From positions 1-40,266 of the forward strand of contig PHEU01000019.1 in assembly GCA_002841295.1 (NCBI GenBank): a stretch of DNA of 40,266 nucleotides, written 5' to 3'. This document shows, piece after piece, positions 16,440-24,914 of this stretch. The translations under genes and the position numbers were made by a program. The first letter of the stretch is position 1; each line of letters starts with the position of its first letter. The notes under the pieces are model-generated. The model worked only from the letters and a program-made list of their open reading frames with translations, ran no database searches and was not told the DNA's origin. The stretch comes from Actinobacteria bacterium HGW-Actinobacteria-6. GTDB lineage: Bacteria > Actinomycetota > Coriobacteriia > Anaerosomatales > Anaerosomataceae.

Positions 16440-17543
16440 ATGAACACTAACGACGTGACTCGACCCATTGCAGCGGGCGCATCGGTGCAGCCTTCCCGAG
16501 AAGGTACGCCACCGTTCCTCAGTATCGGCCTTCCTGTTTACAACGGCTCGCTCCACCTTGCCGAGGCCATCGAATCCCTGCTCTCACAAGACATCGACGA
16601 TCTTGAACTCGTGATCTGCGACAACGCGTCAACTGATGCCACGCCACAGATTTGCGCCGATTACGCGAGCAAAGACGGTAGGATCCGCTACGTTCGCAAC
16701 GACATGAACATCGGCGCCGCCGCGAACTTCAACCTGGCATTTGAGCTGTGCGATGGCACTCACTTCATGTGGGCTTCGCACGATGATGTATGGGAACCAC
16801 AGTTCGCCAGCACCTGTATCGCGAAGCTTGAGCTCCACCCAGAGGCGGTCCTCTGTACGAGCCAGGTGCAACTCATCGGAGACGACGGACATCCAAAGGC
16901 CGAAACCTACCACAGCATGGATACGACCGGCATGAGCGCATCTGAGCGGGTGCTCGAACTCCTTCGGCGGCCGGTCTGGTACGACATGTACAGTGTGTTC
17001 CGGCCAAGCGCGCTCAGGTCGACGGGAATGTACTCCCCCACGTTCGGCGGAGACGTTCATCTCCTTCTTGAGCTGGCGCTGCTCGGCGACTTCCTCACCG
17101 TGCCCGACGTGCTGCTGAAGTACCGCATTCCGGACACGCTCAAGACGCCAAGCCAAATGACTACCGAAATAGGCGTCCATACCGAGAAGCGCGAGCAGCA
17201 CGAAGAGCCATGGAGCTTCCTCGCCCGCGACTTGGCGGACGTCATCAAGGCGTCGGACCTGGGATCCGCGGCGATCGACGGCATCGTCGCGGCGTTTGTT
17301 CAGCAGCTTGCCACAAGAGACTCGTCATGGGGACGCGCAATCATGCGCGAGCGCGGCTGGGTCATTCTCCCACCTGACCGGGTCGCAAGGCGCGAGGTCC
17401 AGGCAACGCTCCGGCCGCAGACGCCGCTCTCACCATCCGCGATTGCTCTCAAGAGGCTACAATCCTCCGTGGTTCGCGTCGGCAAACGAGTCAAGGCCGC
17501 TGGCCGCAGGCTCCGCCAACTACTCAACCGAGGCAGGACATGA
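16440..17543 (+). CDS. GT2 glycosyltransferase
   Basis: The 367-aa protein (ATG at 16440; an ATG 27 bases upstream lies inside the proposed promoter) has a classic GT-A family 2 domain. It shows LSIGLPVYNGSLHLAEAIES, LELVICDNASTDATPQIC, DMNIGAAANFNLAF and the metal-binding ASHDDVWEP. The core ends near residue 250 and is followed by about 110 residues ending in a basic tail. Enzymes of this kind add sugars to lipid-linked repeats on the cytoplasmic face. The downstream flippase overlaps by four bases (ATGA), so the two are co-translated. The donor is unknown. Confidence 0.92.
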   Translation: MNTNDVTRPIAAGASVQPSREGTPPFLSIGLPVYNGSLHLAEAIESLLSQDIDDLELVICDNASTDATPQICADYASKDGRIRYVRNDMNIGAAANFNLAFELCDGTHFMWASHDDVWEPQFASTCIAKLELHPEAVLCTSQVQLIGDDGHPKAETYHSMDTTGMSASERVLELLRRPVWYDMYSVFRPSALRSTGMYSPTFGGDVHLLLELALLGDFLTVPDVLLKYRIPDTLKTPSQMTTEIGVHTEKREQHEEPWSFLARDLADVIKASDLGSAAIDGIVAAFVQQLATRDSSWGRAIMRERGWVILPPDRVARREVQATLRPQTPLSPSAIALKRLQSSVVRVGKRVKAAGRRLRQLLNRGRT

Positions 17544-19072
17544 GCGAAAAGCGCCGCCTGATTTCCAACACCCTAGCCAACGGCGCCGCGCAGTTCACCG
17601 CGATGGCCTCATCTTTCGTCTTCATGCCGATGCTGATTCGCAGCTTTGGACTGACTGAGTTCGGGCTCTACCTACTGGCTACCTCTATCGCCGCATATGC
17701 GTCGCTCGTCGATTTCGGAGTTGGCACGTCGCTGATCAAGAACGTGGCCGAGAGAGCAGCCACGCGCGACGATCATGCACTAGGCAAGTACGTCTCCACG
17801 TCCCTGGCGTTCTACATCGCTGCAGGACTTCTAGTGGCTGGACTCCTGACTGGGCTGGCCTTCATGTCTGGCTCACTCTTCAACGTCACAACCGACGGTG
17901 CCCGTCTTCTTAGGAACATGCTCCTCGTTGTCGCGCTCACGTCCATCTGGACATGGCCCGCTACCACTGGAGGACTGGTACTCGCCGGTCTCCAGCGCTA
18001 CACCCTGAGCGCAACCACGGCGATCGTAGCCGCGCTCGCGAACGTCGGAGTGGCTGTCGCGGTCCTCGTTATGCATGAAGGACCTCTCGCGCTGGTCATC
18101 GGTCAAAGTGCCGTAGGCGCCGTGGCCTCCGGCGTGAACATACTGCTCGCGAAGCGAGCTATCGGAGACGTACGGGTCCACCCCGGCGACGCAGACTTTG
18201 ATGTCCTTAAGGACATCATCAGCTTCTCGTGGGTGATCTTCGTCCTTCAGATCTGCACGGTCATCATCTACCAACAGACCGACCGAATCGTACTGGGCGT
18301 CTTCCTGGGCGCCTCGGCAATCACGCTCTACGAATCAGCCGGCAAGATGCAGGGCCTCGTTACACAGATCTCGCAGTTCGCGACCTCTGCAGTCCTGCCT
18401 TTTGCCACCCAGCTGGATGCAGAGGGTCGCTCATCCGCACTCCAGACGCTCTTTCTTCGCGGCACAAAGTACGTGATGGCTCTCGTGCTCCCCGTGGTGC
18501 TGGCTCTTATGATTCTTGCGAGACCCATCATCACGCAATGGCTCGGGCCTAGCTTCGCGAGTCAGTCATTGGCAGCGCAGGTGCTGCTTTCCTACCAGCT
18601 GCTCGGAGTAAGCGTAGTCGTCGGCGAACACATCCTTGCGAGCCGTGGACACGCGAAGAGGAGGCTCTTCAACAGCATCTTCGTGGTCACACTCGGCAAC
18701 CTTGTACTGAGCATTCTGTTGGTTCAGAAGATTGGGATACTTGGCGTCGTCATCGGTACAACAGTCCCGTGGCTCGTGGACTTCCCATGGAGACTAAGAG
18801 TTGCCCTGACCGAGGTTGATGTGTCGCTCCGAAGCTGGCTTCAGGCTGCTGCGGGGCCAGTCTATTTGTCCCTGATCGCGACAGCCACCGTAGCCGTCAC
18901 ATGCGGCCTGTCTCCGCTTTCGCAATCGCTTTGGGGGCTGGCACTGACCATGATACTGGCAGTAGGGGCGTCATGGGCGACACTGATTACTTTCGCAATG
19001 ACCCCTATTGAGAAGGCAGAACTACGCGGTCTCGCAACACAGACATTGAGCCGCTTCAGTGGTAATCACTAG
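17540..19072 (+). CDS. Wzx-type lipid-linked oligosaccharide flippase
   Basis: The 510-aa protein is hydrophobic throughout, with about 12-14 predicted helices. It opens with SNTLANGAAQFTAMASSFVF, MPMLIRSFGLTEFGLYLLAT and SLVDFGVGTSLIKNVAERAA, the pattern of MOP-superfamily polysaccharide exporters (PST/Wzx). It should flip the undecaprenyl-diphosphate glycan to the outer face of the membrane. It is the only flippase of this large type in the window, so it probably serves the glycan started by the transferase at 6419. A mid-protein segment (QQTDRIVLGVFLGASAITLY) matches the central helix pair of this family. It ends 35 bases before a convergent gene. Confidence 0.92.
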   Translation: MSEKRRLISNTLANGAAQFTAMASSFVFMPMLIRSFGLTEFGLYLLATSIAAYASLVDFGVGTSLIKNVAERAATRDDHALGKYVSTSLAFYIAAGLLVAGLLTGLAFMSGSLFNVTTDGARLLRNMLLVVALTSIWTWPATTGGLVLAGLQRYTLSATTAIVAALANVGVAVAVLVMHEGPLALVIGQSAVGAVASGVNILLAKRAIGDVRVHPGDADFDVLKDIISFSWVIFVLQICTVIIYQQTDRIVLGVFLGASAITLYESAGKMQGLVTQISQFATSAVLPFATQLDAEGRSSALQTLFLRGTKYVMALVLPVVLALMILARPIITQWLGPSFASQSLAAQVLLSYQLLGVSVVVGEHILASRGHAKRRLFNSIFVVTLGNLVLSILLVQKIGILGVVIGTTVPWLVDFPWRLRVALTEVDVSLRSWLQAAAGPVYLSLIATATVAVTCGLSPLSQSLWGLALTMILAVGASWATLITFAMTPIEKAELRGLATQTLSRFSGNH

Positions 19073-19107
19073 CCTCAACGCTCACCCAGATGAGTGTGAG
19101 CGTCTTC

Positions 19108-19890
19108 TCAAAGTCGAATGCGAGCAATCACGGCCCTCACCCGCCCGCCAAAGCCGCTGTTTGGTACTGTGTCGGCCAGGCGTCGCTGCTCTCGTCGCTC
19201 GTCCTCGCTGGCCTCGGCATACACATCGAAGTACCGATCAAACGCCAGGGTATTAGACTGATCTCCACTCCGAAACGTATTGGGAATCGATCGGCAGCGC
19301 TTGAGCGCGTATGTTCGGCCCCAAGTCACCACGCGACATGGCAACCCCTGCGAGATAGCAAGCCTCGTAAGCGACTCCATGCTGGCCTCGAATGCGTAGC
19401 GCTCATCCCAAGTGGTGACCCTTTTGGGATAGTCGCAAAGTAGCCCAGGGTGACACCAGAAAGTGGTCGTTCTGATGTGGGGGTCACGCTCCATAGAGCC
19501 GGATGCACCAAACAAGCCGGGGCCGAACTTCACGAACGCCTCCACCATGCGGAGCAACCAGCCTGCCTTGGCCCAATATGTATGCCCCCCGGCACACACG
19601 ATCAAGTCGCACTGAATGTCTTGTGCAGCATGCTGGAAAGCGCCGATATCCCATCCTGAATCATCATGCTGGAAGAACTCGCACTCCACACCCGCCCATC
19701 GAGCATAGTCATCCGGTCCGGGCGCGCCCCCGTTGCACGCGACATACAACCGATGCGGGAATCCCGCAGAAAACTCCTTGTACGTGCGAATGAACCGCTC
19801 CGCGAGCTCTATGTGTATTTGCTCTCCGGTGATCGGATAGACGTAGACGACGGCAACATCGACGGAGGGCCGCTCGGATGTCCCTATCAC
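19108..19890 (-). CDS. Glycosyltransferase-like protein of unrecognised family
   Basis: I do not recognise a named family in this 260-aa protein. It opens with a strand like that of GT-A enzymes (VDVAVVYVYPITGEQIHIE), then HRLYVACNGGAPG. A central DSGWDIGAFQHAAQ recalls the DIGPF-type motif of rhamnan-synthesis (RgpF-like) proteins. CDLIVCAGGHTYWAKAGWLL follows, where other families have a statement about the viewer or substrate loop. No DXD is obvious. Cys are frequent. It starts at a GTG at 19890 overlapping the C-methyltransferase stop (GTGA), so it is the last gene of the CDP-sugar operon. A plausible role is transfer of the branched deoxysugar made by that operon; this is inference from position. 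Confidence 0.65.
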   Translation of the reverse strand: MIGTSERPSVDVAVVYVYPITGEQIHIELAERFIRTYKEFSAGFPHRLYVACNGGAPGPDDYARWAGVECEFFQHDDSGWDIGAFQHAAQDIQCDLIVCAGGHTYWAKAGWLLRMVEAFVKFGPGLFGASGSMERDPHIRTTTFWCHPGLLCDYPKRVTTWDERYAFEASMESLTRLAISQGLPCRVVTWGRTYALKRCRSIPNTFRSGDQSNTLAFDRYFDVYAEASEDERREQRRLADTVPNSGFGGRVRAVIARIRL

Positions 19891-21110
19891 AGCACCTCAA
19901 CCCTCGGCAGAGGCAGGACGAAGCGTCCACCCCACTCTGCTATGCCAAGATTCTGCCCGATGATTTCCTCTTTCAGGTTCCAGGGTAGCACCATCACGTA
20001 GTCTGGCTGATCCTCGAAGATCTTCTCAGGGGCATACACAGGGATATGCGTACCCGGCAAGAACTTGTCCCTCTTGTGGGGATTCCTGTCGACGGTGTAC
20101 TCGATCAAGTCCGTGCGCACACCACAGTAGTTCAACAGGGTGTTGCCCTTCGCTGGCGCCCCGTACCCAACGACACGCTTTCCCTCGTTCTTCGCCTGGA
20201 TGAGAAATGCCAGTATCTCCCTCTTTGCCGCCTCGACCAGTGGCTGAAAGCCGCGGTACGTCTCAATCGAATCGAAACCCGCCGCACGCTCGCGATCGAT
20301 CAGGCCCTCCACGGCAGCGAGGACGTCCTTGCTCCTATCCTCGGTGTGCTTGGCGTAGATGCGCAGCGAACCGCCGTGTGACTCAAGCTCTTCAACGTCA
20401 AAGAGTGTAAGCCCGTGCCGCTCAAAGACACTCCGAACAGTAATGAAGGAGAAATAGGAGAAGTGCTCGTGGTAGATCGTGTCAAACTCCAGTCGGTCCA
20501 CTAGATGCAGCAGATGCGGGAACTCGAACGTTGCGACTCCAGTCGGAGTTAGCAAAGCTTTCACGCCTGCAACGAAGTCGTTTAGGTTCGGCACGTGGGC
20601 GAGCACGTTGTTCCCAATCACAAGATCCGCGAGTTGGCCCTCTGATGCCAGACGCCTTCCAAGACTCTCTCCAAAGAACTCGACGATCGTTGGTATGCCC
20701 TTCTTGATTGCCGCCTGCGCCACGGAATCCGCTGGTTCGATGCCGAGAACAGGCACGCCGATGTCGACAAAGTACTGCAACAAATAGCCATCATTGCTGG
20801 CAATCTCAACAACATGGCTCTGAGGTCCGAGTCCCAGACGCGGAGTAATCATCGAAACATACTCAGACGCGTGTTTCAGCCAGCTGTCCGAGTACGAAGA
20901 GAAGTACGCATAGTCGCCGAAGATGACGTCAGGCGCCTCATATTCAGGCAGCTGCACCAAGAAGCACTCGGAACAAACCCGAACATCGAGCGGGAAGAAA
21001 ACCTCGGGAGCACCTAACTGGTCCGCGCGGATATATGCGTTGGAAAGTGGGCTCATGCCAAGGTCAACGAACACCTCGGTGAGCGGTGCATTACAGGAGC
21101 GGCAGTTCAT
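19887..21110 (-). CDS. NDP-hexose C-methyltransferase
   Basis: The 407-aa protein has the three parts of sugar C-methyltransferases such as TylC3 and TcaB9. First is an N-terminal zinc site with CX2C pairs (Cys3/6 and Cys46/49). A SAM-binding domain follows (VVEIASNDGYLLQYF, about 99-114) with the catalytic IYHEHFSYFS segment. The C-terminal domain has VGYGAPAKGNTLLNYCG and YTVDRNPHKRDKFLPGTHIP. These enzymes methylate the carbon next to a 4-keto group of an NDP-hexose. In this operon the expected substrate is the CDP-4-keto-3,6-dideoxyhexose made by the E1 dehydrase. Methylation could be at C3 or, after epimerisation, C5; C3 is the precedent. The ATG at 21110 has GGAGG 6 bases upstream. Function is well supported, the exact substrate is inferred. 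Confidence 0.92.
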   Translation of the reverse strand: MNCRSCNAPLTEVFVDLGMSPLSNAYIRADQLGAPEVFFPLDVRVCSECFLVQLPEYEAPDVIFGDYAYFSSYSDSWLKHASEYVSMITPRLGLGPQSHVVEIASNDGYLLQYFVDIGVPVLGIEPADSVAQAAIKKGIPTIVEFFGESLGRRLASEGQLADLVIGNNVLAHVPNLNDFVAGVKALLTPTGVATFEFPHLLHLVDRLEFDTIYHEHFSYFSFITVRSVFERHGLTLFDVEELESHGGSLRIYAKHTEDRSKDVLAAVEGLIDRERAAGFDSIETYRGFQPLVEAAKREILAFLIQAKNEGKRVVGYGAPAKGNTLLNYCGVRTDLIEYTVDRNPHKRDKFLPGTHIPVYAPEKIFEDQPDYVMVLPWNLKEEIIGQNLGIAEWGGRFVLPLPRVEVL

Positions 21111-21159
21111 CTATGACCTCCAGAAAGCGCAAAGGACCCTAGTCGGGTCACCCAGTGCA

Positions 21160-22053
21160 TCACAAGTACCCCATCGCCGCAATCACGCGGTGAACCCCTT
21201 CATCGAGCGCTATCTGCGGAGCCCATCCCGGAAGTCGTTCCCCAACCCAGGGGGTCATGACTTCCCTGCTACGATACGGCCGCGCTCCCCAGTGGGCGTC
21301 AATCCTGCGCCCGGCTGCGTGCTCGACGGCCGCGACGAGCTCCCGCAGAGAGACAGGAGTGTCCGCGGCGACAGCGTACCTGGCGCACATGGGCGACTGA
21401 CTTCGATTCAGCAATTCACCGGCCAGCATGAATGCATTGGTGATGTCATCTATGTAGACGATGTGGAGCAACTGCTCGCCTGCCGAAAGCTCAAGACTCC
21501 GTTCCCCGAAGGCGCTCCTAATCAGCAGCGGCAAGATCTTCGGGCGTGGATCATCCGGACCATACGAATCGTAGAGTGACAAAGTAACCGTGCTAATGCC
21601 CAATGCGACGTAGAACAAGGCGATGTCTTCAAACGCTTGCTTGGTCGCCGCATACAGGTTCACCGGATCGTAGTCAGGCCCGCTAAAGTGCTGCCAGCCT
21701 GTGCCGGCATTGACCAGCCTCGTGCAACCTGCCAATTTCATCGCTTCAAGGAGCTGTGTACCGAACAGCACGTTGCTGTTGACCAACGCCTCCACGTCGC
21801 CCTCTGTGTGAGTCGAGAGAAACAGCGACGCCAGGTGATAGACGATATCAGGCGCAACAGCCTCAAGAATGGCGACTGCGCCAGCGGTGCTTCCGTCGTG
21901 CACGTGAACCGTGACGCCGTCAATGCAATCAACGGATCTAGGTCGCACGATTGCGTGAACCTCAAAGCCCTCACCTACAAGTCGTCTGACGAGATGACCG
22001 CCGATGAAGCCTGTGGCACCCGTCACGAGCACACGGCGAGCTTCACTCATCAT
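21160..22053 (-). CDS. NAD(P)-dependent sugar epimerase/4-ketoreductase (extended SDR)
   Basis: The 297-aa protein has the extended SDR plan: GATGFIGG cofactor loop (12-19), Thr118 in NAGTGW, and the YXXXK pair Tyr134/Lys138 in YAATKQ. A basic AIVRPRS after the second strand hints at NADPH. The start is ATG ATG, overlapping the upstream stop by 11 bases, with GAGG 6 bases before. Given its place after E1, the C5 epimerase and before the C-methyltransferase, it most likely reduces the 4-keto group of the CDP-3,6-dideoxyhexulose (the role of AscF or Abe). It could instead be a 4-epimerase. Stereochemistry cannot be told from sequence. Confidence 0.85.
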   Translation of the reverse strand: MMSEARRVLVTGATGFIGGHLVRRLVGEGFEVHAIVRPRSVDCIDGVTVHVHDGSTAGAVAILEAVAPDIVYHLASLFLSTHTEGDVEALVNSNVLFGTQLLEAMKLAGCTRLVNAGTGWQHFSGPDYDPVNLYAATKQAFEDIALFYVALGISTVTLSLYDSYGPDDPRPKILPLLIRSAFGERSLELSAGEQLLHIVYIDDITNAFMLAGELLNRSQSPMCARYAVAADTPVSLRELVAAVEHAAGRRIDAHWGARPYRSREVMTPWVGERLPGWAPQIALDEGVHRVIAAMGYL

Positions 22054-22606
22054 TGCCCGCCTCGTTGTAGGTGAATGGGCTACTGAAGTCGCTTAGTCCG
22101 GCGAACAAGGTGTCGCGCCCCGAGACGATGGGCTCCCGAACAGGCCACTCTATGCCTGCGGAATCCCAGTGCACACCGGAATCGTGCTCGGCAGAGTACT
22201 CCGTCGTTGTCTTGTACGCGACCAGCGCTTCGTCGCCAAGTACACAGAAGCCGTGAGCGAGACCTTCGGGTACGTAGAGTCCGCGACCGTTCTCGCCAGA
22301 AAGCTCAAAGGAGAGCGCTGTGCCGTAGGTTGGCGAGCCAACGCGAAGATCGAGCACCGCGTCAAAGATCGCGCCCTGCTCGCAGAAGACCAGCTTGCCC
22401 TGAGCTGCGGGTGGCCGCTGGAAGTGAAGTCCGCGCAGAACACCGGCTCGCGAATACGAGTGGAACTCCTCCGTGAAGTCGACAGGGAGACCAGCGGCAC
22501 CGTAATCGCCACGAGTGAAGGTCTTGACGAAGTACCCTCGACCGTCCAAGCGCGGCTCGGTTATGACCTCCACAAGCCCAGGGATTTCAGTCCGGGCGAA
22601 CCTCAT
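22043..22606 (-). CDS. RmlC-type NDP-4-keto-6-deoxyhexose 3,5- or 5-epimerase
   Basis: The 187-aa cupin has the length of RmlC and its active-site pattern: [12 protein letters not shown] with the catalytic His61, Lys71 in QGKLV, GLAHGF with His118, and the YKTTTEYS tyrosines (131, 137). Family members abstract a proton from C5 and, in many, C3 of a 4-keto sugar. Because the E1 dehydrase next door removes the 3-OH, only C5 epimerisation is expected here, as in ascarylose synthesis (AscE). This would turn the D-sugar into an L-sugar before reduction. The ATG at 22606 overlaps the E1 stop as ATGA, so the two are tightly coupled. A dTDP-rhamnose role is unlikely, as no RmlA/B/D is nearby. Confidence 0.88.
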   Translation of the reverse strand: MRFARTEIPGLVEVITEPRLDGRGYFVKTFTRGDYGAAGLPVDFTEEFHSYSRAGVLRGLHFQRPPAAQGKLVFCEQGAIFDAVLDLRVGSPTYGTALSFELSGENGRGLYVPEGLAHGFCVLGDEALVAYKTTTEYSAEHDSGVHWDSAGIEWPVREPIVSGRDTLFAGLSDFSSPFTYNEAGNDE

Positions 22607-23949
22607 GCTGTCGACCTCATGCCACAGGCAGAGCGGATGTTCTCAATCATGTACTGAAGCATCTCGTCAGTAAAACCAGGATACACGCCGACCCAGAAAC
22701 CATCAGCCATGATCTTGTCAGTTGCGGTCATGTCTCCAACCGCCCGATAGCCACTCCCGCTGGCGCGAAGCTCATCGAAACATGGCTGCCGAACCATGTT
22801 GCCGGCGAACAGCATCCGAGTCTGAATTCCACTAGCCTCGAGCTTGGCGACTATCTCGTCGCGGCTGACTCCGGCACCATCGCGAACTGACATGAGGAAG
22901 CCGAACCAGCTTGGATCCGACCCCTCGGTAGCAACAGGCAAGACCAGGACATCGTCTGTGCCCTTCAGACCTTCGCGCAGAATCGCCCAGTTACGCCTAC
23001 GCGCATCGGTGAAGGAGTCCAGCTTGTCCAGCTGCGCAACGCCAATCGCCGCCTGCATTTCCGTGGCCTTGAGGTTGTATCCGAAGTGGGAGTAAACGTA
23101 CTTATGGTCATACCCATGCGGTAGCGTCCCGAAATCCTGAGAGAATCGACGCCCGCATACGTTGTCCACGCCTGAAGGGCACACGCAATCCCGACCCCAG
23201 TCTCGCATCGAGAGTGCGATCTTCGCCAGCTTCGCATCGGAGGAGCAGACCGCGCCTCCCTCGCCCATGGTCATGTGATGAGGAGGATAGAAGCTGCATG
23301 TCGCAAGGTCTCCAAACGTGCCGGTAAGCGCGCCCTTGTAGGTCGACCCCAACGCGTCACAATTGTCCTCGATCAGCCACAGCCCATGCTTGTCGCAGAA
23401 ACTCCTTACAGCATCCAGATCGAACGGGTTGCCGAGCGTGTGAGCGAGCATGACGGCCTTGGAGCGCGGAGACAAGGCTTCCTCAAGGTACGAGACGTCG
23501 ATATTCGCCGTCTCAAGTGTGACATCGACGAATACCGGGACCGCGCCGTACTGCAGTATAGGTGAGATGGTTGTCGGGAAGCCGGCAGCAACTGTGATGA
23601 CCTCATCGCCCCGATCTATCCTGCGATCACCCAAAGAATCCGCAGTCAGCACAGAAAAAGCAAGGAGGCTAGCTGATGAGCCGGAGTTCACCAAGTACGC
23701 GTACGGGACGCCGACGAACTTGGCAAACTTGTCTTCGAACTGTTTCGAGAAGCGACCGTAGGTGAGCCAGAAATCTAGGGAAGCGTCAACGAGCGATGTA
23801 ATCTCGCTGGCATCGAAGACCCGTCCAGCATACGAAAGTCGGCTCTCGCCGGGTACGAACTCCTTCGGCTGGCCGAACGCCTCAGTGTAGTAATCAGCCA
23901 CGCGATCGAGAATTTCTCGGCGTATCTGCTCTGCACGCTCATTGCTCAC
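22603..23949 (-). CDS. rfbH: CDP-4-keto-6-deoxy-D-glucose-3-dehydrase (E1)
   Basis: I start at the GTG at 23949 (448 aa), 7 bases after the RfbF stop. A longer reading to 24102 would overlap RfbF by 146 bases and has non-family sequence. The fold is that of PLP aminotransferases, but the PLP lysine is replaced by His in [16 protein letters not shown] (His224/225), the mark of the E1/ColD group. Cys197, 255, 257 and 265 form C-X57-C-X1-C-X7-C, exactly the [2Fe-2S] ligand spacing of E1. That separates it from ColD, which lacks the cluster. E1 makes the 3,4-glucoseen intermediate from CDP-4-keto-6-deoxyglucose using PMP. Completing 3-deoxygenation needs a flavin/iron-sulfur reductase (E3, AscD/DdhD), and none is in this window. 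Confidence 0.96.
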   Translation of the reverse strand: MSNERAEQIRREILDRVADYYTEAFGQPKEFVPGESRLSYAGRVFDASEITSLVDASLDFWLTYGRFSKQFEDKFAKFVGVPYAYLVNSGSSASLLAFSVLTADSLGDRRIDRGDEVITVAAGFPTTISPILQYGAVPVFVDVTLETANIDVSYLEEALSPRSKAVMLAHTLGNPFDLDAVRSFCDKHGLWLIEDNCDALGSTYKGALTGTFGDLATCSFYPPHHMTMGEGGAVCSSDAKLAKIALSMRDWGRDCVCPSGVDNVCGRRFSQDFGTLPHGYDHKYVYSHFGYNLKATEMQAAIGVAQLDKLDSFTDARRRNWAILREGLKGTDDVLVLPVATEGSDPSWFGFLMSVRDGAGVSRDEIVAKLEASGIQTRMLFAGNMVRQPCFDELRASGSGYRAVGDMTATDKIMADGFWVGVYPGFTDEMLQYMIENIRSACGMRSTA

Positions 23950-23956
23950 CGAGCTG

Positions 23957-24724
23957 TCACCAGACCTTCCACGGCGCTGTCTTCGATCTCCACAGCGTGT
24001 CGAGTGTGTTCTTGTCTCGTAGCGTATCCATCGGCTGCCAGAATCCACTATGCCGGAAGGCCGAAAGCTGGCCTGTTGAAGCCAGCGTCTCGAGCGGCTC
24101 ATTCTCGAACACAGTACTGTCTCCCTGGATGAGGTCTATGACGCTCGGCTCAAGGACGAAGAACCCGCCATTGATCCAGCCGCCGTCTCCCTCGGGTTTC
24201 TCCTGAAAGCGGTCAACAGAGTCACCGGAGAGTTCCATGGCGCCAAACCGGCCCATGGGCTGCACGGCGGTCACCGTCGCGGCCTTGCCCTGGTTGCGAT
24301 GGAACTCCAGGAGCTCCCCGATGTCGATGTTCGCGACCCCGTCACCATACGTCATCATGAATGTCTCGTCGCCCAGGTAGCTCGCGACCCGCCCGAGCCG
24401 TCCTCCGGTCTGAGTCTCTGCGCCGGTGTCTACGAGCGTGACGCTCCACGGCTCGTTCGCGTTCTGATGCACGTCCATGCTGTGGTCGCGCATGTTGAAT
24501 GTCACGTCACAGTTATGGAGGAAGTAGTTCGAGAAGTACTCCTTGATCATGTAGCCCTTGTAACCGAGACAGACGACAAACTCGTTGAACCCGAAGCTAC
24601 TGTAGGTCTTCATGATGTGCCAGAGAATCGGCTTGTCGCCGATCTCTGCCATCGGCTTTGGCTTGAGCCCGGTCTCCTCAGACAGACGGGTCCCGAGACC
24701 CCCGGCAAGAATCACGACTTTCAT
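23957..24724 (-). CDS. rfbF: Glucose-1-phosphate cytidylyltransferase
   Basis: The 255-aa protein starts at the ATG at 24724, with GGAG 6 bases upstream; a TTG 12 bases earlier is less likely. It begins with the nucleotidyltransferase signature [20 protein letters not shown], followed by [29 protein letters not shown] and [11 protein letters not shown], specific to RfbF/AscA enzymes, follow. The reaction is CTP + glucose-1-phosphate to CDP-glucose + PPi, the first step of the CDP-3,6-dideoxyhexose route. Length equals that of the Salmonella enzyme. It is separated from RfbG upstream by 190 bases holding two inverted repeats (24748-24761 and 24847-24913). Confidence 0.96.
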   Translation of the reverse strand: MKVVILAGGLGTRLSEETGLKPKPMAEIGDKPILWHIMKTYSSFGFNEFVVCLGYKGYMIKEYFSNYFLHNCDVTFNMRDHSMDVHQNANEPWSVTLVDTGAETQTGGRLGRVASYLGDETFMMTYGDGVANIDIGELLEFHRNQGKAATVTAVQPMGRFGAMELSGDSVDRFQEKPEGDGGWINGGFFVLEPSVIDLIQGDSTVFENEPLETLASTGQLSAFRHSGFWQPMDTLRDKNTLDTLWRSKTAPWKVW

Positions 24725-24747
24725 GTGAGGCTCCAATGCAGAGTCAT

Positions 24748-24761
24748 GTGGTGTACATCAC
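24748..24761. repeat. 14-base near-perfect palindrome upstream of rfbF
   Basis: GTGGTGTACATCAC differs from its reverse complement only at one symmetric pair. It lies 24 bases upstream of the rfbF ATG, before the ribosome site. Its size and symmetry fit a dimeric regulator's operator, but no regulator is evident nearby apart from Rex, whose sites differ. Chance is possible. Confidence 0.4.
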
Positions 24762-24846
24762 GTTGTATGCTGCCCTGGGCGCTTCTTCGGATGCATCTTG
24801 GTGGTGCAGCGCGATGCCGCATACTGCTAGGACAGATTACCATGCT

Positions 24847-24913
24847 GAATGCGGCAGCCGCGACCGAGGGGGCTCGGCCCAAAGCTCCGCGCGACCGACT
24901 TGGCGCCGCATTC
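24847..24913 (-). repeat. Long inverted repeat between rfbG and rfbF
   Basis: GAATGCGGC starts two bases after the rfbG stop on the minus strand and its exact complement GCCGCATTC ends the structure 67 bases later. Inside is a second stem, CCGAG-CCCC-CTCGG. No T-run follows on either side, so it is not a typical intrinsic terminator. It might damp read-through, act as an mRNA stability element, or be a structured leader for rfbF. The rest of this 190-base gap holds the palindrome at 24748 and nothing else I recognise. Confidence 0.45.
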
Positions 24914-24914
24914 T

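Noticed and set aside
22603-23949. ColD or sugar aminotransferase as the identity of this PLP enzyme
   Set aside because: The four cysteines at E1 spacing and the His in place of Lys fit E1; ColD lacks the cluster and aminotransferases keep the Lys.
23950-24102. N-terminal extension of the E1 dehydrase
   Set aside because: It overlaps rfbF out of frame, is Arg/Ser-rich without family sequence, and the GTG at 23949 gives the normal E1 length.
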